From Nocardioides nitrophenolicus (GTDB lineage: Bacteria; Actinomycetota; Actinomycetes; Propionibacteriales; Nocardioidaceae), in the NCBI RefSeq assembly GCF_016907515.1, contig NZ_JAFBBY010000001.1, positions 1,240,001 through 1,304,000 on the forward strand: a DNA stretch of 64,000 nucleotides. Direction: 5' to 3'. This document shows, piece by piece, positions 24,601 to 33,172 of this stretch. The notes beneath the pieces were generated by a model. It was not told the origin of the DNA. It worked only from the letters and a program-made list of their open reading frames with translations, and did not search any database. Each line of letters opens with the position of its first letter. Within the stretch, counting starts at the first letter, position 1. Both the position numbers and the translations under genes were made by a program.

Positions 24601-25944
24601 TCAGATACGCCGGGAGGAACGGGACCGGCGCCGGGCCCGGGTGACGCCCACCAGGCGGGGACCGGCGAGCCGCGCCTCGACCCGGCGGGCCTCCCGCATG
24701 ACCGGCTGGGCGACGTACTCGCCGAGGATCACGCCCGAGGCCAGCGCGATCGCGACCGAGGCGGCGGTGACCATCGCGAGCAGGCCCTGGGCGGCCTGCT
24801 GGCCGCCCTCCTGGCCGAGCAGGAACAGGCCGCGGTAGATGGAGAGGCCGGGCAGCAGCGGGACCACGGCCGACACCACGACGACCAGCGGCGGCACCCG
24901 GAACCGGCGGCCGACGGTGTAGCCGAACACGCCGATCACGAAGGCCGACAGACCGACGGCGAAGGTGCGGCCCGTGCCGGCCTCCGAGAGCGCCTCGGTG
25001 CCGGCGATGGCCAGGCCACCGAGGATGCCGACCGGCAGCAGCGTGCGCAGCGGTGCGTACGACGCGAACGCGAACGCCGCCGCGCCGATCGCGCCGCCCG
25101 CCCCGACGGTCGTCACCCCGACCAGGTCGAAGCGCGGCAGGGTGAGGCTGGGGATGTCGAGGCCGACGGCGGCGCACAGCGAGAGCCCGCCGCTGACGCC
25201 GGCGATGATGCCGGCGGTGGCCAGCACCGCCTCGAGGATCCGGGCGCCACCGGTGACGAAGAAGCCGGACAGCGCGTCCTGGACCGCGCCCATGAAGCCG
25301 ATGCCGGCGAGCAGCATGATGATGTTGGCGGTCACGACGAGCGAGGCGTTCAGGTGGATCCACGGCTCGGCGAGCCGGGTGCCGAGGGCCGCGAGCAGCG
25401 TCGCGACCACGCCGCCGGCGACCTGCTGGTAGAAGCCCGGCAGCCGGCGCCGGGTCATCAGCAGCTGGAGCCGGTCGATGCAGATCGCGGCCAGCATCGC
25501 GACCAGCACCACGACCAGGTTGCCGCCGAGCTGCAGCCCGACCCCGCCGCACATCACGCCCCAGCCGAGCGTCGCCGCCCACCGCGGCCGCGCGTGGCCC
25601 GACGACACGATCTGCGCCAGCGCGGTCCGAGCGCCCTCGAGGTCGGTCTCCCCCGCGACCACGTCCCGGACCAGGTGGTCGACACGGGTCAGGTCCTCGT
25701 AGTCGATCTCGCGCTGGGTCACCGCGCGCAGCTGCACCACGGGCGGCTCGTCCGGGCCCTGCTGGACGCTCATCGCGAGCGAGGTGAAGGTGACGTCCAC
25801 CTGCGTGTGCCGTACGCCGAGTGCCCGCGCCAGCGCCCGCATCGTCGCCACCACATCGGGCGCGCCGGCCCCGGAGGAGAGCAGCACCTCGCCGACCTTG
25901 AGACACAGGTCGAGCGTGCGGTGGAGAGTCCGCAGGTCGTCCAT
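24601..25944 (-). CDS. Threonine/serine exporter family protein (ThrE-like)
   Basis: 447 residues. The N-terminal soluble ThrE domain (about 10-130: VLLSSGAGAPDVVATMRALARALG) is followed by about ten transmembrane helices in the two ThrE segments (about 135-290 and 300-425), with GFMGAVQDALSGFFVTGGARILEA typical of the first. It probably exports Thr/Ser or related small molecules by proton exchange. A basic tail (RARRRSRSSRRI) ends inside the REP-like repeat: the stop codon and last residues are encoded by the repeat arm, so the C-terminus may have been modified when the repeat arrived. Confidence 0.9.
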   Translation of the reverse strand: MDDLRTLHRTLDLCLKVGEVLLSSGAGAPDVVATMRALARALGVRHTQVDVTFTSLAMSVQQGPDEPPVVQLRAVTQREIDYEDLTRVDHLVRDVVAGETDLEGARTALAQIVSSGHARPRWAATLGWGVMCGGVGLQLGGNLVVVLVAMLAAICIDRLQLLMTRRRLPGFYQQVAGGVVATLLAALGTRLAEPWIHLNASLVVTANIIMLLAGIGFMGAVQDALSGFFVTGGARILEAVLATAGIIAGVSGGLSLCAAVGLDIPSLTLPRFDLVGVTTVGAGGAIGAAAFAFASYAPLRTLLPVGILGGLAIAGTEALSEAGTGRTFAVGLSAFVIGVFGYTVGRRFRVPPLVVVVSAVVPLLPGLSIYRGLFLLGQEGGQQAAQGLLAMVTAASVAIALASGVILGEYVAQPVMREARRVEARLAGPRLVGVTRARRRSRSSRRI

Positions 25945-25968
25945 CCCCCAACTCTGTCAGGTCGCCTC

Positions 25969-25974
25969 TACGCT
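25969..25974 (+). promoter_or_regulatory. -10 box TACGCT, leaderless start of the ligase gene
   Basis: TACGCT is followed by exactly six bases and GTG 25981. No Shine-Dalgarno sequence is present. Confidence 0.5.
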
Positions 25975-25980
25975 GATCGC

Positions 25981-27108
25981 GTGCGCATCGACTTCCACGG
26001 CTCGGCCGAGCCGACCCTGGGGGTGGAGTGGGAGTTCGCGCTGGTCGACCGTCGTACCCGGGACCTGCGCAACGAAGCCGCTCACCTCTTCGCCCGGGCC
26101 AAGCCGCGGATGCCCGAGCCGGGCAAGCTCCACAAGGAGCTGCTGAAGAACACCGTCGAGGTGGTGACCGGGGTGTGCGGGACCGTCGGGGAGGCGATGG
26201 CGGACCTGCGCGACACCCTGCAGTACGTCGCGAGCGCGGCCGACGACCTCGACCTGGACCTGTACGGCGCCGGCACCCACCCCTTCGCGGACTGGACCGG
26301 GCAGCAGCTCACCGAGGGCCATCGCTACGCCGAGCTGATCAACCGCACCCAGTGGTGGGGCCGGCAGATGCTGATCTGGGGCGTTCACGTCCACGTCGGG
26401 CTGCCGGAGCGGGACCGCGTGCTGCCGGTGCTCAACGGCCTGCTCACCTACTACCCCCACCTGCAGGCGCTCTCCGCGTCGTCGCCGATCTGGATGGGCG
26501 TCGACACCGGCTATGCCTCCAACCGCGCGCTGATGTTCCAGCAGCTGCCGACCGCCGGGCTGCCGTTCCAGTTCGAGCGCTGGGAGGAGTTCGAGCACTT
26601 CGCCCACGACCAGCTGACGACCGGGGTGATCGACGAGCTGAGCGAGATCCGCTGGGACCTGCGTCCCGCGATCAACCACGGCACGCTCGAGAACCGGATC
26701 TGCGACGGCGTCTCGACGCTGGCCGACATGCAGGGCCTGGTCGCGCTGATGCACTGCCTGGTGGTCTGGCTCGACCAGCGGGTCGCGGCCGGTGAGACGC
26801 TCACCACCATGCCGCCCTGGCACGTGCAGGAGAACAAGTGGCGGGCGGCGCGCTACGGCGTCGACGCGATCGTGATCCTCGACGCCGACTCCCGCGAGCG
26901 GCTGGTCACCGACGACCTGGCCGAGCTGGTGCCCCGCCTGGAGCCGGTCGCCGCCCGGCTCGGCTGCGAGGCGGAGCTGGCGTCGGTGCTCGACATCGCG
27001 ACCCGCGGGCCGTCGTACGTGCGACAGCGGGCGGTCGCCGAGCGGACCGGCAACGACCTGGTCGCCGTCGTCGACTCGGTGGTGACCGAGCTGAAGGCGG
27101 GCCTCTAG
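25981..27108 (+). CDS. Glutamate-cysteine ligase family 2 (YbdK/carboxylate-amine ligase type)
   Basis: 375 residues, one GCS2 domain. Motifs: LGVEWEFALVD at the N-terminus (metal-binding Glu residues), LDLYGAGTHPFADW, and GVHVHVGLPERDRV in the ATP-grasp-like core. The enzyme joins a carboxylate to an amine using ATP; in actinobacteria members are annotated as weak glutamate-cysteine ligases or as steps in ergothioneine or peptide ligation. No ergothioneine genes are nearby, so the true substrate is open. Start fixed by the leaderless -10 box. Convergent with the FG-GAP gene, 4 nt apart. Confidence 0.92.
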   Translation: MRIDFHGSAEPTLGVEWEFALVDRRTRDLRNEAAHLFARAKPRMPEPGKLHKELLKNTVEVVTGVCGTVGEAMADLRDTLQYVASAADDLDLDLYGAGTHPFADWTGQQLTEGHRYAELINRTQWWGRQMLIWGVHVHVGLPERDRVLPVLNGLLTYYPHLQALSASSPIWMGVDTGYASNRALMFQQLPTAGLPFQFERWEEFEHFAHDQLTTGVIDELSEIRWDLRPAINHGTLENRICDGVSTLADMQGLVALMHCLVVWLDQRVAAGETLTTMPPWHVQENKWRAARYGVDAIVILDADSRERLVTDDLAELVPRLEPVAARLGCEAELASVLDIATRGPSYVRQRAVAERTGNDLVAVVDSVVTELKAGL

Positions 27109-27112
27109 CCCG

Positions 27113-28597
27113 TCAGGACTCGGGGAACTCGATCCGGCAGTCCGAGCTGTCGCACGCCGGCGTCTCGGCCCACACGGTCGCGCGCTCGAAGCCGCTGCCG
27201 GTCGACCTCATCACCTGCACCCCGGTGAACTTCGACTCCTGCGAGGCCTTGACCACGAACACGATGTCGCCCCGGCCGTCGCCGTCGACGTCGCTCAGCG
27301 TGGCGCCCTGGAGGGCCCGCTGCCCGATCGTGGAGACGCCGGTGAAGCCGTCGACGGCGCGCGGACGGCCGTCGGCGAGGTCGTAGACGGTGACCTGGAG
27401 CTCCTCGTGGTACGAGCTGGCCTGGACCGCGACCAGGCTGGTCGTACCGTCGCCGGTCACGTCGCCGACCAGGTAGGCGTCGGCGAACAGGTCGTCCTCG
27501 ACGACGGCGCCGACCGCGAAGTCGCGCCCGGTCGAGGTGAGCAGGGCGTAGCCGCGCTTCCCGGAGTAGTAGCCGGTGTAGTCCTCGTCCTTCACCTTCT
27601 CCGCCGGCAGCCGGGTCCACAGGTCGGCCCGGCCGTCGTGGTCGAAGTCACCCGCCCGGATCTCGGTCGAGTCGATGGTCGCGTTGGTGAGCGAGGCCCA
27701 GCGCACCGGGTCCGCGAACCCACCGGTGCCGTCGCCGAGGAGCACCTGGACATCGACGGCACGGTCGTTGGGTCCGATCAGGGCGAGGTCGGGCGTGCCG
27801 TCGCCGTCGAAGTCGCCGGCCTGCACCTGGATCCGGGTGCCGAACTCCTCGAGCGACGACAACGCCAGCCGGAAGGTCTGGTCGCCGGGGAACTCCTTGT
27901 CGGTGGAGGACAGGGTGAGCTGGTCGGCGTCCTCGACGAAGGACCAGCTCAGCTGCTCGTTGACGCCGTCGTCGTCCCAGTCGAGGGAGAGCTCGGCCGG
28001 CTCCTCGGACCGTTCGACCGCGCGCTCGCTGGTCGTGAACACGGTGCCATTGCTGCTCGCCGTGATCCGGGTGGTGCGGTCGTAGTCCGGGGAGAAGTAG
28101 AAGACCGCGTCGCCGTGGCCGTCGCCGTCGAGGTCGCCCTGGATCGCGGCCGGGTGGTCCGCACCACCCGGGCCGCCGTCTCCGCCGTCGCCGGCACGCG
28201 CGTCGTCGGCCCACGGCCGCAGCGCCGCCAGGGTGCCGGCGGCGGCGGCGAGCAGGACCAGGACGACGCCCAGCACGAGCCACAGCACGAGCCGGCGCCG
28301 GCTCGCCGGGGCAGGCATCGGGGGCATCGGGGACATCGGCTGCGGGGCGGTGGCGCCGTCGTACCCGAGCGAGGGGACCTGGCCGTAGCCGGCCGGCGGG
28401 GACGCGGGAGCGGGCGCAGGTCCGGGCGCCGGCGTCGGGGCGGGTGCCGCGGGCGGCGCCGGGCGGGCCCGGGTCGACTCGTCGGCCGGCGTGAACCGAG
28501 TCATCGGGCGGCGCTCGTCGGTCCAGTCGGAGCCGTCCCAGCGGCGCTCCATGCCGTCACCGTCCGGGTACCAGCCGGGAGGGGTGATGTTGCTCAA
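27113..28597 (-). CDS. DUF2510 / FG-GAP (VCBS) repeat membrane protein
   Basis: 494 residues if it starts at TTG 28597; no ATG or GTG fits between this codon and clearly non-coding upstream sequence, so the start is uncertain. A DUF2510 domain comes first (PPGWYPDGDGMERRWDGSDW), then a Pro/Ala-rich linker, one membrane helix (about 110-132) and an extracytoplasmic region with several Asp-rich FG-GAP-like repeats (GDLDGDGHGDAVFY, GDFDGDGTPDLAL, GDFDHDGRADLW, SDVDGDGRGDIVF). These probably form a calcium-binding beta-propeller. Role unknown; surface binding is likely. Confidence 0.8.
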   Translation of the reverse strand: MSNITPPGWYPDGDGMERRWDGSDWTDERRPMTRFTPADESTRARPAPPAAPAPTPAPGPAPAPASPPAGYGQVPSLGYDGATAPQPMSPMPPMPAPASRRRLVLWLVLGVVLVLLAAAAGTLAALRPWADDARAGDGGDGGPGGADHPAAIQGDLDGDGHGDAVFYFSPDYDRTTRITASSNGTVFTTSERAVERSEEPAELSLDWDDDGVNEQLSWSFVEDADQLTLSSTDKEFPGDQTFRLALSSLEEFGTRIQVQAGDFDGDGTPDLALIGPNDRAVDVQVLLGDGTGGFADPVRWASLTNATIDSTEIRAGDFDHDGRADLWTRLPAEKVKDEDYTGYYSGKRGYALLTSTGRDFAVGAVVEDDLFADAYLVGDVTGDGTTSLVAVQASSYHEELQVTVYDLADGRPRAVDGFTGVSTIGQRALQGATLSDVDGDGRGDIVFVVKASQESKFTGVQVMRSTGSGFERATVWAETPACDSSDCRIEFPES

Positions 28598-28743
28598 GAC
28601 CTGATCCCATCCGTTCGCGTGCGGCCGGGGCCCTCCTACCCCGTGCCGGAACGGATCACGCCTGGACCCGCCGGCCCATTCTCTTGTGGCGACCGTCACG
28701 AAGCGCAAGGATCGGGGGCCACTGCGACGAAAGGGGCTGCTCC

Positions 28744-30180
28744 GTGGTCTCCGTTCCCGGCAACCGGTTGATCGATCCCACCTCCGCGGCGTTCCTGCTC
28801 GCGGAGAACCGCAACATGCCGATGCACGTCGGCGGGCTCCAGCTCTTCGAGCCGCCGGCGGACGCGGGACCGGACTACGTACGCCAGATGTTCGAGTCGA
28901 TGCGCGACACCGAGCGGATCGCACCCCTGTTCCTCAAGCATCCGTACCGCTCGGTCAAGACCGGCGGCACCCTGGTCTGGCGCGACGACGAGCAGTTCGA
29001 CATCGAGCACCACGTGCGGCACAGCGCGCTCCCCCAGCCCGGCCGGGTGCGGGAGCTGCTCGAGCTGGTCGGCCGGCTGCACTCCACCCGGCTCGCCTGG
29101 GAGCGACCGCTGTGGGAGACCCATGTCATCGAGGGCCTCGCCGACGGCCGGGTCGCGATGTACACCAAGCTGCACCACGCCCTCGTCGACGGCATCTCCG
29201 CGATGCGGCTGATGGCGAGCGTGCTCTCCTCCGACGCCGAGCGCCGGGCGATGCCCGCGCCCTTCGCCGAGGGCGCCGCCCGCCGCCGGGAGCCGGAGCC
29301 GCCGGCGGCCGCGCTGCAGACCGCGGCGCGCACCCTCGCCGACTTGCCCGGCGACGCGGTCCGCACCGCCCTCTCGCTCAGCGCCGACGCCGCCGGGATG
29401 CCGCTCGCCCTCGTCAAGACGCTGCGCAAGGGGCTCAAGAACGAGACGTCCGCGGTGTCCCTCGCCGCGCCGCGCACCATCTTCAACCAGTCGATCACCG
29501 GCGCCCGCCGCTTCGCCGCGCAGGACTGGCCGGTGGAGCGGATCCGCGGCGTCGGCAAGGCCACCGGTACGACGATCAACGACGTCGTGCTCGCCATGTG
29601 CAGCGGCGCGATGCGGACCTATCTCACCGAGCTCGACGCACTGCCCGAGCAGTCGATGGTCTCCATGGTCCCCGTCGGGCTCAAGGGCCGCCCGGCCGGC
29701 ACGCCCTCGGCCGACGGCGGCAACGCGATCGGCTCGGTGATGGTCCGCCTGGCCACCGACAAGGCCGACCCGGCCGACCGGCTGCGCACCATCAGCCAGT
29801 CGATGAAGGACGGCAAGGAGGCGCTGTCGTCGATGACGCCGAACCAGATCGTGGCGATGAGCGCGATCGGCATGGCGCCCTCGATCGTGGTGCCGATGCT
29901 GAAGATGCAGGGCATCGTGCGCCCGCCCTACAACCTGATCATCAGCAACGTCCCCGGACCACGGGTCCCCCACTACTGGAACGGCGCGCAGCTGGTCGGC
30001 AACTACCCCGTCTCGATCCCGATCAACGGGATGGCGCTCAACATCACCTGCACCTCCTACGCCGGCAACATGGGCTTCGGCCTCACCGGCTGCCGGCGCA
30101 CCGTCCCCCACCTGCAGCGACTGCTCACCTTCCTCGACGACGAGCTCGCCGCGCTGGAGAAGGCCGCCGGGGTCAGCTGA
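28744..30180 (+). CDS. Wax ester synthase / diacylglycerol acyltransferase (WS/DGAT)
   Basis: 478 residues from GTG 28744, preceded by AAAGGGG at about 8 nt. The catalytic HHxxxDG motif is present as HHALVDG near residue 144, and the second family motif ND appears in TTINDVVLAMCSGAM. N-terminal LLAENRNMPMHVGGLQLFE is typical. It esterifies acyl-CoA with fatty alcohols or diacylglycerol to make storage lipid at the membrane. With a lipid importer (mce) downstream in the window, lipid storage fits, though they are not co-transcribed. The stop overlaps the convergent methyltransferase stop by 8 nt. Confidence 0.95.
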   Translation: MVSVPGNRLIDPTSAAFLLAENRNMPMHVGGLQLFEPPADAGPDYVRQMFESMRDTERIAPLFLKHPYRSVKTGGTLVWRDDEQFDIEHHVRHSALPQPGRVRELLELVGRLHSTRLAWERPLWETHVIEGLADGRVAMYTKLHHALVDGISAMRLMASVLSSDAERRAMPAPFAEGAARRREPEPPAAALQTAARTLADLPGDAVRTALSLSADAAGMPLALVKTLRKGLKNETSAVSLAAPRTIFNQSITGARRFAAQDWPVERIRGVGKATGTTINDVVLAMCSGAMRTYLTELDALPEQSMVSMVPVGLKGRPAGTPSADGGNAIGSVMVRLATDKADPADRLRTISQSMKDGKEALSSMTPNQIVAMSAIGMAPSIVVPMLKMQGIVRPPYNLIISNVPGPRVPHYWNGAQLVGNYPVSIPINGMALNITCTSYAGNMGFGLTGCRRTVPHLQRLLTFLDDELAALEKAAGVS

Positions 30181-31357
30181 GGTCGGCGAACCCGCCGCCG
30201 ACCCGCTCGGCGACCGCCCGCAGCCGCGTCCGGGTGATCGAGGAGACCGTCGGGTGGCCGGCCCGCTCGGCGTTCGAGCCCGGCCGGGTGGGCTCGGCGG
30301 AGTTCACCGACAGGCAGGTGCGCCGGCCGCCGTCGGCCGCGTTGGCGAGCGCGACGGCGTGGCCCGTCGTACCGCTGCCGGCGAAGTAGTCGAGCACCCG
30401 CGCGTCGTCGGGCATGGTGCCGAGGACGCGGAGCAGCAGGCCGGTCGGCTTGGGCGACTCGAAGACGTGGCCGACCAGGGCCTTGAGCTCGGCGACGGCG
30501 GTGTCGGTGGAGCCGACCTCCTCGGCGAGCCAGATGGTCGGCAGCTTCTTGCGGCGTCCGCCCACCGGGTGGCGCCAGTCGCGCTGGTAGACGTCGACCC
30601 GCTCCCCCCGGGTGCCGCGCACCAGCCGGCACTCCAGGTCGTCGGGCCGCTCGTCGATCCGGGGCCGGGACCAGCGCCACACGGCCGGCGTGCCGTCACC
30701 GAAGACCGGCTTGATCTCGACCGCGCCCGGGAACGGCCGGGTCGCCACCCGCCCCGACACCGGGTCGCCCCAAACCGCGAAGTGCAGGGTCGGCGTGGAG
30801 AGCGGGTTGAACTTCTTGTTGGTGTTGCGCAGCGGCAGCCGGCGGTAGCGACGGCCGTCGGGCGCCTCGAGCGGGAAGTCGGACTCGACCACCGTCGCCT
30901 CCGAGCTCGCGTCGAGCACGCACCGGGCGGCGTCCTTGGCATAGACCAGCAGGTACTCATGGGAGGTCGCGAAGCCCTTCCCGAGCTGGCGGCCCTTCGG
31001 GTTGAGGTTGACCACGATCTGGGCGAGGAAGTTCGCCTCGCCGTAGACCTCGTCGAGGAGCAGCCGCAGGTGGGCGACCTCATGGTCGTCGATGCTCACG
31101 AACAGCGCGCCGGTCGACGCGAGGACCCGCCGGCCCGCCTCGAGCCGCGGGCGGAGGTAGGCCACCCACGCGGCATGACGGCCGGCCGGACCCGCGCCGC
31201 GCGCCCCCCTGAAGTCGTCGTGGTAGGCGAAGTCGTTGCCGGTGTTGTAGGGCGGGTCCAGGTAGATCAGGTCGAAGGACTCGTCGGGCAGCGCGGCGAG
31301 GACGTCGAGGTTGTCGCCCTCGACGAAGGTGTTCCACGGTGCCGGCTCCTGGGCCAC
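30173..31357 (-). CDS. Orphan site-specific DNA adenine methyltransferase (type III Mod-like, beta class)
   Basis: 394 residues from GTG 31357. Catalytic motif IV LDPPYNTGND lies near residue 38 and the SAM-binding motif I DYFAGSGTTGHA near residue 340, the beta-class order. GDNLDVLAALP before motif IV is the usual Mod opening. It should methylate the N6 of adenine. No restriction (Res) or specificity gene is present on either side, and it is shorter than classical type III Mod proteins. It may be a solitary epigenetic enzyme or a remnant. A longer start at GTG 31402 would overlap the divergent mug gene. Confidence 0.88.
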   Translation of the reverse strand: MAQEPAPWNTFVEGDNLDVLAALPDESFDLIYLDPPYNTGNDFAYHDDFRGARGAGPAGRHAAWVAYLRPRLEAGRRVLASTGALFVSIDDHEVAHLRLLLDEVYGEANFLAQIVVNLNPKGRQLGKGFATSHEYLLVYAKDAARCVLDASSEATVVESDFPLEAPDGRRYRRLPLRNTNKKFNPLSTPTLHFAVWGDPVSGRVATRPFPGAVEIKPVFGDGTPAVWRWSRPRIDERPDDLECRLVRGTRGERVDVYQRDWRHPVGGRRKKLPTIWLAEEVGSTDTAVAELKALVGHVFESPKPTGLLLRVLGTMPDDARVLDYFAGSGTTGHAVALANAADGGRRTCLSVNSAEPTRPGSNAERAGHPTVSSITRTRLRAVAERVGGGFADLS

Positions 31358-31382
31358 GGGCTCATCGTGACAGGCTCGGGGC

Positions 31383-31979
31383 GTGGCGCGCCGTACCTTC
31401 ACCCGAGCCGAGCTCGAGTCCTACCGCGACGCGGTGGTCCCCGACCTGCTGCCGAACGCACCGGGCCACGAGCTCAAGCTGCTCTTCGTCGGCATCAACC
31501 CGGGCCTGTGGACCGCCGCGACGCAGACCCACTTCGCCCACCCCGGCAACCGCTTCTATCCCGCGCTGCTGCTCGGCGGCGTGATCACCGAGCCGATCGA
31601 CCCCGCCGACGGGATGAGCGACGCCGAGCGGACCATGATGCGCGAGCGCGGCATCGGGATCAGCAATGTCGTCCATCGCGCCACCGCCAAGGCGTCCGAG
31701 CTCTCCGCCGAGGAGCTGCGGGCCGGCGGCGAGCAGCTGGTCGCACTGGTGGCGCGGGAACGGCCGCGCGTGGTCGCGATCGCCGGGATCACGGCGTACC
31801 GCACCGCGTTCGGGCTGCCGAAGGCGGTCCCCGGGCGGCAGCCCGAGACGATCGACGACCTGTGGTCCGGCGCCGAGCTGTGGGTGGTGCCGAACCCGAG
31901 CGGGCTCAATGCCCACGAGACCGTCGCCTCGCTCGCGGCGGCCTACCGCGAGGTCGCCGTGGCGGCCGGCGTCATCTGA
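31383..31979 (+). CDS. mug: G/U(T) mismatch-specific DNA glycosylase Mug
   Basis: 198 residues from GTG 31383. It removes uracil or thymine (and ethenocytosine) opposite guanine. The signature GINPGLW near residue 38 has the catalytic Asn, and the closing motif VPNPSGLN near 165 is the family's DNA-intercalation loop. Length is normal. It is divergent from the DNA methyltransferase gene with only 25 nt between starts, so the two are likely controlled from one short shared region. The stop overlaps the convergent methyltransferase gene by 8 nt. Confidence 0.94.
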   Translation: MARRTFTRAELESYRDAVVPDLLPNAPGHELKLLFVGINPGLWTAATQTHFAHPGNRFYPALLLGGVITEPIDPADGMSDAERTMMRERGIGISNVVHRATAKASELSAEELRAGGEQLVALVARERPRVVAIAGITAYRTAFGLPKAVPGRQPETIDDLWSGAELWVVPNPSGLNAHETVASLAAAYREVAVAAGVI

Positions 31980-32607
31980 CCGCGACGCCGACCACCATCG
32001 GCGTGACCCGCGCCGGCGGGCCCGGCATCCGGAGACGCTCGACCTCGGTGACCCGGAACGCCGAACTCTCCAGCAGGCCGAGGAAGTCACGGTTGAGGTG
32101 GCAGCCGTCGGCGATGAGTGACTGCAGCGGCGTCGCCACCTCGTGCAGCACCCGGAGCAGGCCGGTGCCACGCACGTGCTCGTGGAACAGGAAGCTCCCG
32201 CCCGGCCTGACCACCCGGGCCAGCTCGGCGAGCGCGGCCTCCGGACGGTCCAGCGAGCAGAACACCAGTGACGCGCTGACCGTGTCGAAGGACGCATCCG
32301 CGAACGGCAGGTCGTAGGCGTCGCCGTCGACGATCTCCCAGGCCCGCGCCCGGATGTCGGCGGTACGACGCTGCAGCCGCCGGCGCAAACCCGGGTTGGG
32401 CTCGACCATCACCAGCTCGGTGACCGCCGCCGGGTAGTGCGGCACCGAGAACCCGTTGCCGGTGCCGAGGTCGAGCACCCGGCCCCGGGCGGCCGCGAGG
32501 TGGCGCGCGCGGATCTCGGCCTGGCCGGCGTCCTCGGCACGCTGCATCAGGTCGGGATACCAGCGCGCGAAGCGGCGCTGGGCGCGGGTTCCGGCACCGT
32601 CGGTCAT
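31972..32607 (-). CDS. Class I SAM-dependent methyltransferase (Methyltransf_11 type)
   Basis: 211 residues. The SAM-binding loop VLDLGTGNGFSVPHY (about 43-57), the acidic strand-2 end MVEPNPGLRRRL, GDAYDLPFADASFDTV and VRPGGSFLFHEHV are the standard motifs. The C-terminal part (HLNRDFLGLLESSAF) resembles membrane-associated UbiE/phospholipid-type methyltransferases, so a small-molecule or lipid substrate is more likely than DNA. A TAGGGT -10 box 7 nt before the ATG implies a leaderless message. Its 3' end overlaps mug by 8 nt. Confidence 0.88.
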   Translation of the reverse strand: MTDGAGTRAQRRFARWYPDLMQRAEDAGQAEIRARHLAAARGRVLDLGTGNGFSVPHYPAAVTELVMVEPNPGLRRRLQRRTADIRARAWEIVDGDAYDLPFADASFDTVSASLVFCSLDRPEAALAELARVVRPGGSFLFHEHVRGTGLLRVLHEVATPLQSLIADGCHLNRDFLGLLESSAFRVTEVERLRMPGPPARVTPMVVGVAVR

Positions 32608-32614
32608 GGCGGCG

Positions 32615-32620
32615 ACCCTA
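32615..32620 (-). promoter_or_regulatory. -10 box TAGGGT, leaderless start of the methyltransferase
   Basis: On the minus strand TAGGGT is followed by 7 nt (cgccgcc) and ATG 32607. Confidence 0.5.
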
Positions 32621-32668
32621 CCCAGGACGCCGGCTCACGGGGAGGCTCGCGGTCACGGACGCCCGAGG

Positions 32669-33172
32669 TCACAGCGGATCGATGCCGGAGATCCGCCACG
32701 TGCTGCCCGTCTTGGTGGCACGAACCACGAGCTGGGCGGCCGAGACCGCCGACTCCTCGTCGGTGGCCCGCTGCGAGGCCTGGTCGAGGAAGACCAGGAG
32801 CCGGGCCGTGCGGGCGGTCAGCTCCTCGACCGCCGCGACCTGCACCTGCGCGGTGAGCACCAGCTGCTGGCCCGGAGCCTTGTCCTGCAGGGCCGCGAAC
32901 AGCAGGTCGTACTGCCGACGGGCCTCGCCCTCGAGCAGGTCGTCGGCGGCCTGCTGGGTCGGCCCCGGGTCGCTGTAGTCGTAGCTGAACACCCGGACCA
33001 GCGCCGAGGCCACCGCGGACTGCACCGCGGTGGTCGCGGCGGCGTCGACGACGGCGTGGTTGGCGACATGGTCGGTGTCGCGGGCCACGCCGGCCCGCCA
33101 GAAGGCGACGGCGGCCGCCGCGAGGAGGAGCACGGTCAGGACCAGGGCGACATGCCTGCGGACGGCGCTCAC
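32669..33172 (-). CDS. Mce-associated membrane protein (Mas), second
   Basis: 167 residues from GTG 33172, overlapping the previous stop by 4 nt. One N-terminal membrane helix (VALVLTVLLLAAAAVAFW) is followed by an extracytoplasmic domain with the fold of Mce-associated proteins (SALVRVFSYDYSDP, VEELTARTARLLVFLDQ, WRISGIDPL). These small proteins stabilise or cooperate with the Mce complex. It is the last gene of the mce operon; the next gene downstream on the same strand lies beyond a gap with the convergent mug pair. Confidence 0.88.
   Translation of the reverse strand: MSAVRRHVALVLTVLLLAAAAVAFWRAGVARDTDHVANHAVVDAAATTAVQSAVASALVRVFSYDYSDPGPTQQAADDLLEGEARRQYDLLFAALQDKAPGQQLVLTAQVQVAAVEELTARTARLLVFLDQASQRATDEESAVSAAQLVVRATKTGSTWRISGIDPL

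Larger units (their letters stand above)
23231..24610. repeat. REP-like hairpin split by the IS30 element
   Basis: The left arm (23231-23259) and right arm (24584-24610) are near-perfect reverse complements sharing the core GCATCTGACGGATGGGCTG with few changes. Removing the element and one GGC copy rebuilds a compact hairpin with a loop of about 7 nt between the convergent tetR and thrE-like genes. The right arm includes the thrE-like stop codon (24601-24603). The core matches the intact copy at 945-1010. Confidence 0.75.
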
